A DNA stretch of 55,967 bases, from contig JAGCYU010000008.1 in NCBI GenBank assembly GCA_017960645.1, forward strand, positions 1 through 55,967. Reading direction: 5' to 3'. Of the stretch, positions 17,585-24,517 are shown piece by piece. How positions within the stretch are numbered: position 1 is the stretch's first letter; each line of letters starts with the position of its first letter. Source of the stretch: Alphaproteobacteria bacterium (GTDB lineage Bacteria; Pseudomonadota; Alphaproteobacteria; CAAHEQ01; UBA3637). The translations under genes and the position numbers were made by a program. Under the pieces are notes generated by a model. The model made no database searches. It was not told the DNA's origin and saw only the letters and a list, made by a program, of their open reading frames with translations.

Positions 17585-17649
17585 TGTATAATCCCTTTCG
17601 TTAGATTGTGAGAGTGAAAAAGTTCCAGTTTTCCACTCTCGGTTAATAA

Positions 17650-18153
17650 TCAAGCAACAGGAGGCAAGTGCTTTAATTGGTCTGCCTCTTGTTTTTTTTG
17701 TGCATCCCGCTCGGCCTGTCTTTGGGCTTTGCGTTTTTCTCTTTGGACCTTCTTGCGATTGTCAGCTAAAGATACCTGTTGCTCACAGAAGTCTTCAATT
17801 GCTTGGTTCAAAAGTCCTTTAGAGACTCCTTCATAAAGCCGGCTCAAGAATTCAATCTTCTGTGGGGCTGTCAAAGAGGGGCAATTGCACTTATAGACTC
17901 TTTTGCCACCCAAACGAACCGTACAGATGGACTTATTATTTTTCTTTTCATCTGTGTCCACCAACATCTTCATCATGCGATTATTCATATCCCATGCATT
18001 GTTTTTGAAATTATGGATGTTCAGTTCAATCATCTTCAGGATTCTATCCTTACAATTATCAAACGAGAGCAATCCCTCATCCTTCAAAGTTGTCATTGGG
18101 ACAATTCCAAAAGAACCCATAAAGGATTCCATTGTTTCTGTATTTTCTAACAT
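17650..18153 (-). CDS. Hypothetical protein with basic coiled-coil tail
   Basis: 167 residues, not recognised. The middle contains KSICTVRLGGKRVYKCNCPSL, with a CNC pair, and the C-terminal third is a highly charged helix (NRKKVQREKRKAQRQAERDAQ) likely to form a coiled coil. AAGGA lies 8 bases before the ATG. It is the first gene of a minus-strand run and diverges from the Zeta-like kinase gene across a 312-base gap. Confidence 0.55.
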   Translation of the reverse strand: MLENTETMESFMGSFGIVPMTTLKDEGLLSFDNCKDRILKMIELNIHNFKNNAWDMNNRMMKMLVDTDEKKNNKSICTVRLGGKRVYKCNCPSLTAPQKIEFLSRLYEGVSKGLLNQAIEDFCEQQVSLADNRKKVQREKRKAQRQAERDAQKKQEADQLKHLPPVA

Positions 18154-18465
18154 TTTATATTCCTTTCTGTTAATTTGTTAGTTTGTGCCTTATCGGGTCT
18201 TCCGCATCGGCAAGCAAGATATTACTTAAACGCAAATTGGCAGCAACAACTTTTTTGAAGACTACATCAATATAGATGTAAAAAGTGCCATTATTGATGT
18301 AATTTGATGGAAAAAAAGTGAAAATCAGGTGTTTATTTTTTCCCAAATTTTGTTCAGATTGGTAAAAATCTGATTCAAAAATGATGCGAATCGGGGCAAA
18401 ACGATTCGTTTTTTGTGCTTGCATTTCAAAATAAAAGAGGTTATTCTAGGAACAAAGGGGATAAA
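18154..18465. promoter_or_regulatory. Divergent intergenic region with inverted repeat
   Basis: No convincing gene here; a minus-strand frame (18170-18424) lacks a ribosome site and family features. The region separates divergent genes. CGAATC (18387-18392) and GATTCG (18403-18408) form an inverted repeat followed by T6, readable as a weak terminator/attenuator on the plus strand or as an operator. A candidate promoter for the kinase gene follows: TTGCAT at 18419-18424, 17 bp, TATTCT at 18442-18447. Confidence 0.45.
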
Positions 18466-19035
18466 ATGAGCAAAACAGCATATTTAATTGCGGGGGCAAA
18501 CGGTTCCGGGAAAACCACATTAGCCAAAGAGTTATTGGCTGATGAGAAACTCACATTTTTGAATGCAGATGAAATTGCTATAAAACTGGCTCCTGAAAAT
18601 CTTGAAAGTGTTCGAATTAGTGCAGGAAAAGAACTTTTTAAACAACTAGATTCCTGCATTCAAAAGGGAAAATCTTTTGCACTAGAAACCACTTTATCAG
18701 GTAATCTGTATGTAAAAGTAATAGAAAACCTAAAGAAAAAAGGCTATAAAACTCATTTGGTTTATGTTTTTTTGGATAATCCAGATATGTGTATTGAACG
18801 TATTAAGACCCGTGTCAAAGAAGGCGGACATTATATTCCTGATGAAGATGTCAAAAGACGCTACAAGCGCAGCTTTAATAACTTTTGGAATGTTTATAAG
18901 GGGATTGTGGACAATTGGGTTCTCTATTACAATGGTCCCGAAAAAAATGTTTTAGTGGCCACAGGAGAATCCCAAAAAATTGACATTCAAGATGAAACAC
19001 TATATAATAGTTTTAGGAAAGGGCTGAAAAAATGA
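18466..19035 (+). CDS. Zeta-toxin-like P-loop kinase
   Basis: 189 residues. The Walker A motif GANGSGKTT is at residues 9-17, FLNADEIA follows, ALETTLSG is near 66-73 and FLDNPDMCIERIKTRVKEGGH near 100-120. This set is that of Zeta-toxin-like/AAA-type small kinases; classical Zeta toxins phosphorylate UDP-N-acetylglucosamine and block the cell wall. GGGG lies 5-6 bases before the ATG at 18466. Its stop overlaps the start of a 69-residue protein, a pairing that suggests a toxin-antitoxin-like module. The antitoxin is normally upstream in epsilon/zeta systems, so the order is unusual. Confidence 0.75.
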   Translation: MSKTAYLIAGANGSGKTTLAKELLADEKLTFLNADEIAIKLAPENLESVRISAGKELFKQLDSCIQKGKSFALETTLSGNLYVKVIENLKKKGYKTHLVYVFLDNPDMCIERIKTRVKEGGHYIPDEDVKRRYKRSFNNFWNVYKGIVDNWVLYYNGPEKNVLVATGESQKIDIQDETLYNSFRKGLKK

Positions 19036-19241
19036 CGAAAGAAACAAAAGCTTTTGTTGAAAAGTTTAATAAGATTGCAAATAATGCTTTCCGTAAAGCT
19101 CAAGAACGACATCGTAAGTTGGGGATTCCCAATGTTTATTCTGTCAATGGCATCATCGTCTATGAATATGATGGAAAAGTTTCCATGAATCCGCCAAAAT
19201 GGTGGAAAGACTTTAATCCAGCCACAGCTGCTAATCAGTAA
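19032..19241 (+). CDS. Small partner protein of the Zeta-like kinase
   Basis: 69 residues. A helical N-terminal half (ETKAFVEKFNKIANNAFRKA) leads to LGIPNVYSVNGIIVYEYDGK, a strand-turn-strand pattern that I recall from small proteins next to Zeta-like kinases. It overlaps the kinase stop by 4 bases, so it is translationally coupled, and a strong terminator follows. It may neutralise or assist the kinase; this is inference from position. Confidence 0.65.
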   Translation: MTKETKAFVEKFNKIANNAFRKAQERHRKLGIPNVYSVNGIIVYEYDGKVSMNPPKWWKDFNPATAANQ

Positions 19242-19245
19242 TAAT

Positions 19246-19272
19246 AACCACCGCAGGGTGGTTTTTCTTTTT
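19246..19272 (+). terminator. Terminator of the kinase module
   Basis: Perfect stem AACCACC/GGTGGTT with loop GCAG, followed by TTTCTTTTT. Confidence 0.88.
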
Positions 19273-19333
19273 CAAGATTACATTTTTGAATCATCTCTGA
19301 ATAAATACCTTTTGCAAAAACAAAGGATACGAG

Positions 19334-19531
19334 ATGATTGCTGAAAAACTGTTAGATATATTGAAATTATGCTTTGAAAAGCTGAATGAGTCCCAGTTAC
19401 ACCAGATGGTTCAAATCTTATTGAGCATTCATGAGGAGCACAAACCCGTAGAAAATTGGGATAAGGACTTATTGAGCACCTTGAATAGCATGGAGAATAA
19501 GGAGATTGAAAATGGAAGAAATCAAAACTGA
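19334..19531 (+). CDS. Small hypothetical helical protein
   Basis: 65 residues, mostly helical and acidic, with a leucine-rich first half (EKLLDILKLCFEKLNES). Not recognised. AAAGGATACG before the ATG is an acceptable ribosome site. The 3' end overlaps the ankyrin gene start by about 20 bases, suggesting coupling. Confidence 0.5.
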   Translation: MIAEKLLDILKLCFEKLNESQLHQMVQILLSIHEEHKPVENWDKDLLSTLNSMENKEIENGRNQN

Positions 19532-19832
19532 AGAGGATAAACCTATTCTGATTGACACAATGGATGGTGTTAAAACAATGCTCAAAGAACTGCCTGATAT
19601 AGATTATGAGATAGGCAAAGAAGGAGCTACCCTATTGGAACTGGTATGTGCCTTTACCACAGATGTAGAGGTTGTCAGGTATCTTTTAGAACAAGGGGCT
19701 AATATCCACCATGCAGACCATTATGGCCGAAATGCCTTTGCTCATGCTTGGTTTAATAAGTCTGCCCCCTATATGGATGTACTGATAAATCAGGTCTTAA
19801 AGGAATATTGGAATAAAACCCCCGCCGAATAG
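19512..19832 (+). CDS. Ankyrin-repeat protein
   Basis: 106 residues. One clear ankyrin unit: GATLLELVCAFTTDVEVVRYLLEQGANIHHADHYGRNAFAHA, here described as residues ~38-80, with the usual TLLE, VVRYLLEQGA and D-x-x-GR-x-A positions. GGAG lies 7 bases upstream of the ATG at 19512. Two other small ankyrin proteins are at 38319-39186 in the same island. Partners unknown. Confidence 0.7.
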   Translation: MEEIKTEEDKPILIDTMDGVKTMLKELPDIDYEIGKEGATLLELVCAFTTDVEVVRYLLEQGANIHHADHYGRNAFAHAWFNKSAPYMDVLINQVLKEYWNKTPAE

Positions 19833-19846
19833 CGAGGGCTTTGTTT
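19818..19846 (+). terminator. Probable bidirectional terminator
   Basis: CCCCCGC and GCGAGGG pair with one mismatch, then CTTTGTTTTT follows. It lies between the ankyrin gene and the convergent heat-shock gene. Confidence 0.6.
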
Positions 19847-20305
19847 TTACTTAATCGCAATCTTGCGAGATTTAGGCGGAGCAATTGCTTTCTTTGGCAA
19901 GTCAATTGTTAGAACACCTTTCTTAAACTTTGCTTCAATCTTATCATCAGCAATGTTATCTGGCAATCTTACCGAACGGCTGAAAGTGCCATAAGAACAT
20001 TCTTTCAAATAATATCCTTTGTCCTTTTCTTCTGTTTCGGCTTTCTTTTCGCCACTGATGGTCAGCAAGCCGTCTTCAATGGACAATTCAATATCTTTCT
20101 CATCCATTCCTGGCAATTCTGCCTTAATTTCAAATTTATCTTTTAATTCAGCAACATCCAACTTTGGAACCATGACTGCATGTGTTTCTGTGGTTTCCAA
20201 TGGACTCATAAATGCGTCGAACAGGCGATTTATGTCGGATTGTAATCCCCAAACATCATTTGTTCTTGGTTCGAGTTCAGTTCTTTTTACAATATAATGT
20301 GACAT
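19847..20305 (-). CDS. Small heat-shock protein (Hsp20/alpha-crystallin)
   Basis: 152 residues. A short N-terminal arm leads to the alpha-crystallin domain (about 45-140): VPKLDVAELKDKFEIKAELP at its start, SIEDGLLTISGEKK, GTFSRSVRLPDNI and AKFKKGVLTIDLPK. The A-x-x-x-GVL motif is the family hallmark. The C-terminal tail has KSRKIAIK in place of a clear I-x-I/V motif (IAI could serve). It is an ATP-independent holdase. GGAG lies 7 bases before the ATG at 20305. The upstream DNA has a CTTGCA/CATATG pair matching the htpG promoter, so it is probably heat-induced. It is carried by the island. Confidence 0.92.
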   Translation of the reverse strand: MSHYIVKRTELEPRTNDVWGLQSDINRLFDAFMSPLETTETHAVMVPKLDVAELKDKFEIKAELPGMDEKDIELSIEDGLLTISGEKKAETEEKDKGYYLKECSYGTFSRSVRLPDNIADDKIEAKFKKGVLTIDLPKKAIAPPKSRKIAIK

Positions 20306-20356
20306 AATCTTTCTCCTTTCATTGTTGGGATTCACAGTTTCCCAATCAACACTTAA

Positions 20357-20386
20357 CATATGGTTTTATTCTGTTCTTTGTGCAAG
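20357..20386 (-). promoter_or_regulatory. RpoH-type heat-shock promoter candidate of hsp20
   Basis: On the minus strand CTTGCA, 18 bases, CATATG. The chromosomal htpG gene has CTTGCA, 18 bases, TATATG. Alphaproteobacterial RpoH promoters have CTTG at -35 and a TATAT-like -10 at about this distance. Confidence 0.55.
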
Positions 20387-20409
20387 GGGGTTTAAAAAAT
20401 ATTTTTAAC

Positions 20410-20437
20410 AAAACCCCCAGCAAGAGCTGAGGGTTTT
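20410..20437 (-). terminator. Terminator of the winged-helix gene
   Basis: AAAACCC-C-CAGC pairs with GCTG-A-GGGTTTT, with one mismatch, loop AAGA. Minus-strand readout ends in TTTTG. Confidence 0.65.
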
Positions 20438-20493
20438 ATTCAAACAAAATAGTGAGATATTCTATTATTGGTGAGATGTTTGACCTCACAATA

Positions 20494-20967
20494 CTATTTA
20501 TTGTTAATCATTACTTCCAATTGTTCTTTTGAAATTCCATTTTTGTAAAAAAATGCTTCCAAGTTCCCTACTCTCTCTTGCAAGGTCAAGTTTTCTTTTT
20601 GTAATCGTTCCACAGCTGCTTCTGAAGCTTCAAGTCGTCCTTGATAATACAAGCTGTCCCTTAATGCATCATCCCTTTCCAAGCTGATAATTTTCTTGTC
20701 AAGGCCTGTGTAGTCATCAAACAATCGTAAATATGGCTTTCCACTTAGGGAAAGGACACGTCTCTTATGTTTATCATAGGCTTTGTTCAAATATCCTTTC
20801 CGAATAAGGGCATTAATAAGTGTTTTAGCACTGTTTTTGGTAATATCTATTGCCGAGGCAATGTAATCATTACCTCCAAAAAAGATATAGTTATTTCTGG
20901 TTTTATAGCGGATTAATTCTAATATAGCCCTTTCTGTGATTGTAATTTTATCATTTTGTGTATTCAT
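20494..20967 (-). CDS. Winged-helix DNA-binding protein with coiled coil
   Basis: 157 residues. The first ~80 form a likely winged helix: ITERAILELIRYK, then ASAIDITKNSAKTLINALIRKGYLNK as the helix-turn-helix plus wing. A long heptad-rich helix (about 90-145, including AAVERLQKENLTLQERVGNLEAF) should mediate dimerisation. GGAG lies before the ATG. It may regulate island genes or replication; the adjacent intergenic region holds palindromes it could bind. Exact family not recognised. Confidence 0.65.
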   Translation of the reverse strand: MNTQNDKITITERAILELIRYKTRNNYIFFGGNDYIASAIDITKNSAKTLINALIRKGYLNKAYDKHKRRVLSLSGKPYLRLFDDYTGLDKKIISLERDDALRDSLYYQGRLEASEAAVERLQKENLTLQERVGNLEAFFYKNGISKEQLEVMINNK

Positions 20968-21590
20968 ATTCTTTCTCCTATTTTTTCATGAACAGGGATA
21001 TTTATTTTGTGAAAATTCAAAAATTCAATTTTTAAGGAAAAAATGTATATTCCCCCCCAAAACACTGTTATTGCCAAGATTTTTAATTTTGGATGATGAT
21101 ATTTTCCGGGGTGACCTCTGTTATTATCGGGTATTGTTGCACGTATTTTCCCTTATTGATACTGGGTATTGTCAGCCATTTTTTAGATTTGTTAGGATTG
21201 ATAGGGCTTCTGGGGCTGTTTTTAACTCCTATACAAATACTTATATAAGATCTAAACAAAGAACTTATATAAGTCAGGAAATTAAACAAGCTCCTTTTTA
21301 CCTATTATACAAGGCCCCAAAATGACTTTGTGAAAATTAATGTGATCTAAACGCGATTGGAAATCAGATGGGTAGTTGATACCAAAATTAGATTGGATCA
21401 CCTGTATACCCCCTTAAAATGAATTTTAGGGGTATTACACCCCCTTATACAGATCCAAAACAAAGTTGGTAGCCGCCTTTTGGCGAGCGGGATTGATTGG
21501 TGCGTGCTTTTGCTTGATTTATAATCAAATTTTAGATATAATTTAGAGTCGTAAAATATCTTGCAAAACTTGTAACAGAAAATAGATAAC
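20968..21590. other. Gene-free intergenic region with palindromes
   Basis: Open frames on both strands here lack ribosome sites and family features, so no gene is called. Visible structure: two copies of the palindrome CTTATATAAG at 21240-21249 and 21264-21273, 24 bp apart, and a hairpin at about 21404-21434 (ATACCCC ... GGGGTAT with A/T-rich stems). These may be operators or a terminator. The region separates two divergent genes. Confidence 0.5.
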
Positions 21591-22658
21591 GTGTACAATA
21601 AAAAACATATTGAAACAGAAATAATAGAAACCATTCAATCCTTATTACCAGATCATCCAGAATTAACTCAAGATGTTAAAAATATGTCAGTTGATTTGAG
21701 TAAGTATCTTCCACAAGACAATTTAAGATTTAGCACCGCAAAGAATATATACGACATTCCAGATGATAACGTTACAATAATGCGATATATGGACTATGAT
21801 AAATTTCAATATTTGCTCAAGAACGCCTCTTTATATATGCCAAATCCTAAGCGTTTTACTCAAGATCCAAATGAGGGTTATCTTATCCCTGACGCGGGAA
21901 TATTTATAGACAGTACAGTAACTCATATGTATAAAAAGTTCCATGAGGATATTGTTGCTAAAAGGGTTAATATATCGGGTATTAATTTTACAGGAATTGA
22001 AACAATAGATAGACAAATAATGAGAGATAGGTGTTTAAAGATATATAAACATAACCTTAAAAGATTTTATGTGTCCTGTTGGACGGAACGAGATATTGAT
22101 CAAGATAACATGTGGAAAGCGTATATTGCTGGTGATGCCTTTTGTAGTCAAGAAGAAAAGTTAAAAACAGCGGTGGCGATAAAAACAACGGTTAAAAAAC
22201 TAAAGCAAGCATTGCGAAAGAATCAAAGACTATTTGCTATTACTCGTGCAAAATACGTTAATTTGGAAACTTATAAGATTACAAATTTTGATTTTTTAGC
22301 TTGTGGAATGTGGTCAGTAGCTTGTTGTATGTTAAAATTTAAAAACAAGCCATTTGAAGATGACAGGGAAATCAGATTAATTACTGATGATTTAATGAAT
22401 GGAACCACACAGTGGTATAGAAAAGCAGTAATAACAGTGTTAGGAACGGGGAATTTTGATTATGGCGCAGAACCCAAGACAACCGCATTAGAAATACCGA
22501 TTGTTTTAGATGATTTTATTGATGAAATAATAGTTTCTCCCTTTTCTAATGACAATTTTGTTAAAGAACTATATACTCTATTAAATTCGTATGGACTTAA
22601 AAATGTGGTGATAAAAAAATCTGATATTAGTAAACGCCATCCATGTTATTGGGAATAA
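21591..22658 (+). CDS. DUF2971-like protein
   Basis: 355 residues with a probable GTG start; an ATG 27 codons later is an alternative, and neither has a clear ribosome site. Family marks: YMDYDKFQYLLKNASLYMPNPKRFTQDPNEG near 66-95, the usual opening of DUF2971-type proteins (substrate region with F-x-DP), and RFYVSCWTERDIDQDNMWKAY near 155-175, matching the SCF/W-SE ... MW-x-x-Y motif. The biochemical role of the family is not established; members are common in islands beside defence genes. It ends 15 bases from the convergent invertase gene. Confidence 0.6.
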   Translation: MYNKKHIETEIIETIQSLLPDHPELTQDVKNMSVDLSKYLPQDNLRFSTAKNIYDIPDDNVTIMRYMDYDKFQYLLKNASLYMPNPKRFTQDPNEGYLIPDAGIFIDSTVTHMYKKFHEDIVAKRVNISGINFTGIETIDRQIMRDRCLKIYKHNLKRFYVSCWTERDIDQDNMWKAYIAGDAFCSQEEKLKTAVAIKTTVKKLKQALRKNQRLFAITRAKYVNLETYKITNFDFLACGMWSVACCMLKFKNKPFEDDREIRLITDDLMNGTTQWYRKAVITVLGTGNFDYGAEPKTTALEIPIVLDDFIDEIIVSPFSNDNFVKELYTLLNSYGLKNVVIKKSDISKRHPCYWE

Positions 22659-22673
22659 GTATTATTATACAAA

Positions 22674-23273
22674 TCAAGCTATTTCTTCTCCCTCCAAAAA
22701 CTTATACAGTGTACATTTACTCACTTTCATAATCTTGGCAATTTGGTTCTTACTGATGCCTTTGGCAAGCAGATTTTGGATTTTATTACGGTTTTTAGAC
22801 AATTTTAATGCTCTGGAACGAGCTCCAACAGGTCGCCCTAGTTTCTTGCCATTTGCCTTTAATCTGGCAAGACTTTCCTTTACCCTCGCCTGCAATAAGG
22901 ACTTTGATAGCTCTGCCGACAAACCGAAGGCAAAAGCTAACACTTTGCTTTGAATATCTGCCCCAAGGCGGAAATTCTCTTTCAAAGTCCAAATCTGGCA
23001 TTCCTTTTCCAAACAGGTCTGCAAAATCCCCATAACTTCCAACAAACTACGGCCAAGACGGCTGATTTCTGTTGTAATAAGTATGTCCCCTGCCCTTAAT
23101 TGATTCAAAAGACGCCCCAAGCGACGGTCTTTTAACTTCTTACTACTGGATATCTTTTCCTCCACCCAAGTATCTATATATAAGCCATTAGCTTTAACAA
23201 ACTGTTCAATAGCAAATCTTTGATTTTCTTCATTTTGATGCGTGGTTGAGACACGACAGTATCCGTAGATCAT
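22674..23273 (-). CDS. Serine recombinase, DNA invertase family
   Basis: 199 residues. The catalytic serine is in YCRVSTTHQ (Ser near residue 8), LITTEISRLGRS carries the catalytic arginine region, AFGLSAELSKSLLQARVKE the E-helix, and KLGRPVGA leads to a C-terminal Hin-type helix-turn-helix (ISKNQIAKIMKVSKCTLYKF). The size is that of Hin/Gin-type invertases and small resolvases. GGAG lies 7 bases before the ATG at 23273. Two inverted hix-like sites lie 49-184 bases upstream of its start, at the promoter of the divergent operon, so inversion of that segment is its likely reaction. Confidence 0.92.
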   Translation of the reverse strand: MIYGYCRVSTTHQNEENQRFAIEQFVKANGLYIDTWVEEKISSSKKLKDRRLGRLLNQLRAGDILITTEISRLGRSLLEVMGILQTCLEKECQIWTLKENFRLGADIQSKVLAFAFGLSAELSKSLLQARVKESLARLKANGKKLGRPVGARSRALKLSKNRNKIQNLLAKGISKNQIAKIMKVSKCTLYKFLEGEEIA

Positions 23274-23321
23274 GTTTACTCCTTTGGTATTATTTGACAT
23301 ACATATTTATTGGTACAGTTT

Positions 23322-23457
23322 AAACCTTGGTTTTTAGACCGGTCGCGGGACCAGAGGGAATATATGGGTATATTTTATCAGTATTTATAGCATTCTAGCC
23401 AAATTTAATGATTTTTTTTCATAATGTAAAAAAATGGTTGACTTTTAACCAAGGTTT
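23322..23457. promoter_or_regulatory. Candidate invertible promoter segment with hix-like sites
   Basis: AAACCTTGGTT at 23322-23332 and AACCAAGGTTT at 23447-23457 are exact inverted copies around 114 bp. The core AACC-AA-GGTTT followed by TGATA at the right site resembles the enteric Hin/Gin crossover sites. The central dinucleotides (TT on the left, AA on the right) are complementary, as needed for inversion. The TTGACT -35 of the downstream operon (23438-23443) lies inside; its -10 TACAAT (23461-23466) lies outside. A weaker related sequence (AAAACCTAGGATTT) is at about 23479-23492. Confidence 0.75.
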
Positions 23458-23466
23458 TGATACAAT
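23438..23466 (+). promoter_or_regulatory. Promoter of the regulator/polysaccharide operon (present orientation ON)
   Basis: TTGACT, 17-bp spacer, TACAAT. Predicted +1 is near 23473. The right hix-like site forms most of the spacer. After inversion the hexamer at the -35 position would be CGGTCT, which should not function. Confidence 0.75.
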
Positions 23467-23509
23467 ATTTGCCAAGTAAAAACCTAGGATTTATTACAAG
23501 GCCGGCAGG

Positions 23510-24517
23510 ATGTATAGCCCACATTTATTGGATAAGAATATTGCGAAGTTGATATCGCTGTATAACACAGACATGTCTTTGGCGGAGATTGCCAAGAAAT
23601 TACATGTCTCTTTATCGACATTGAAGTCTAAAATCAAGGAATTAGGCCTTACAAGACAACCAAGATACCGGAAAAAAGCAATCAATGTGGCTTCGTTCAA
23701 GAAATCAGTTAAGATGGGGATGCCTAATGTTAAGATTGCCAGAAAGTTCCATCTGGCCCCCAGTACTGTTATCAAGTTGAAAAAAGAGTATGGCCTTGCT
23801 ATCCAAGATCCGGAACGAATATCCTATGGTAAAAAAGGAGCAGCTTGCCGGACTTATTATAAACAAACTGGCATCCGCCCAGAATGCCCTACAATTACTA
23901 ACATTTTGGAACAATACCAAGACACTGTCATTCCGATGTTGGAAAATGGAACTCCTAAGACAGAGATTGCTAAAAAGTACGGGGTATGTATCTCAACTGT
24001 CTATAATTTCATTCATCTGTATGGGATAACAGCTCCAGTTCGTAAGATTTGTGACCACAAAGAACAATTGATAACAGAAGCCTTTGATTCAGGGGAAAGC
24101 CTAGAAGATATCTCCCAAAAGCTCAATTGTCATGCAGGGACTATTTACCGCAAGCTCAAAGATATGAAGCTAGAACGTTCCCAAGATATTATCAAACGCA
24201 AAAGTTTACTGAATAATCAAGAAGATAAGATTAAAAATTTGTATAACCAAGGGGTATCTGGCCCAGAAATAGCCAGACAATTGGGCGTTTCGTATCAAAG
24301 CGTCTATGATTTTATCCACAGAAAGCAGTTTGATGCTTCCCAAAGACAGGTCAAATACTGCTCAACTTTTAATGGGCATGACCAAGAACTCTTGAGCATG
24401 AGACAAAAAGGTATGACTTTGAAGCAAATTGGCGATTACTTCGGGGTGAAATCAAACACCGTGTTCTACCGCCTGCAAAAACTCGCCAATATGAACAGAG
24501 GGTATCAAAATGTTTAG
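23510..24517 (+). CDS. Multi-helix-turn-helix DNA-binding protein
   Basis: 335 residues made almost wholly of HTH-like units, at least six: MSLAEIAKKLHVSLSTLKSK, NVKIARKFHLAPSTVIKLKK, TEIAKKYGVCISTVYNFIH, EDISQKLNCHAGTIYRKLKD, PEIARQLGVSYQSVYDFIHR and LKQIGDYFGVKSNTVFYRLQ. Each resembles the recombinase/resolvase-type HTH, including that of the divergent invertase. No catalytic domain is present. It is the first gene behind the invertible promoter, and its stop overlaps the start of the glycosyltransferase gene, so it likely regulates this operon or helps assemble DNA at the hix-like sites. It may also be a long-site repressor. Confidence 0.75.
   Translation: MYSPHLLDKNIAKLISLYNTDMSLAEIAKKLHVSLSTLKSKIKELGLTRQPRYRKKAINVASFKKSVKMGMPNVKIARKFHLAPSTVIKLKKEYGLAIQDPERISYGKKGAACRTYYKQTGIRPECPTITNILEQYQDTVIPMLENGTPKTEIAKKYGVCISTVYNFIHLYGITAPVRKICDHKEQLITEAFDSGESLEDISQKLNCHAGTIYRKLKDMKLERSQDIIKRKSLLNNQEDKIKNLYNQGVSGPEIARQLGVSYQSVYDFIHRKQFDASQRQVKYCSTFNGHDQELLSMRQKGMTLKQIGDYFGVKSNTVFYRLQKLANMNRGYQNV

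Noticed and set aside
18170..18424. Minus-strand ORF in the divergent gap
   Set aside because: No ribosome site and no family features; it covers the kinase promoter.
20936..21325. Plus-strand ORF before the DUF2971-like gene
   Set aside because: Overlaps the start and promoter region of the winged-helix gene, has no ribosome site and has unlikely composition.
23479..23492. Third hix-like site
   Set aside because: AAAACCTAGGATTT matches only partly and has centre TA, so strand exchange with the other two sites would be mismatched; it may still bind a regulator.
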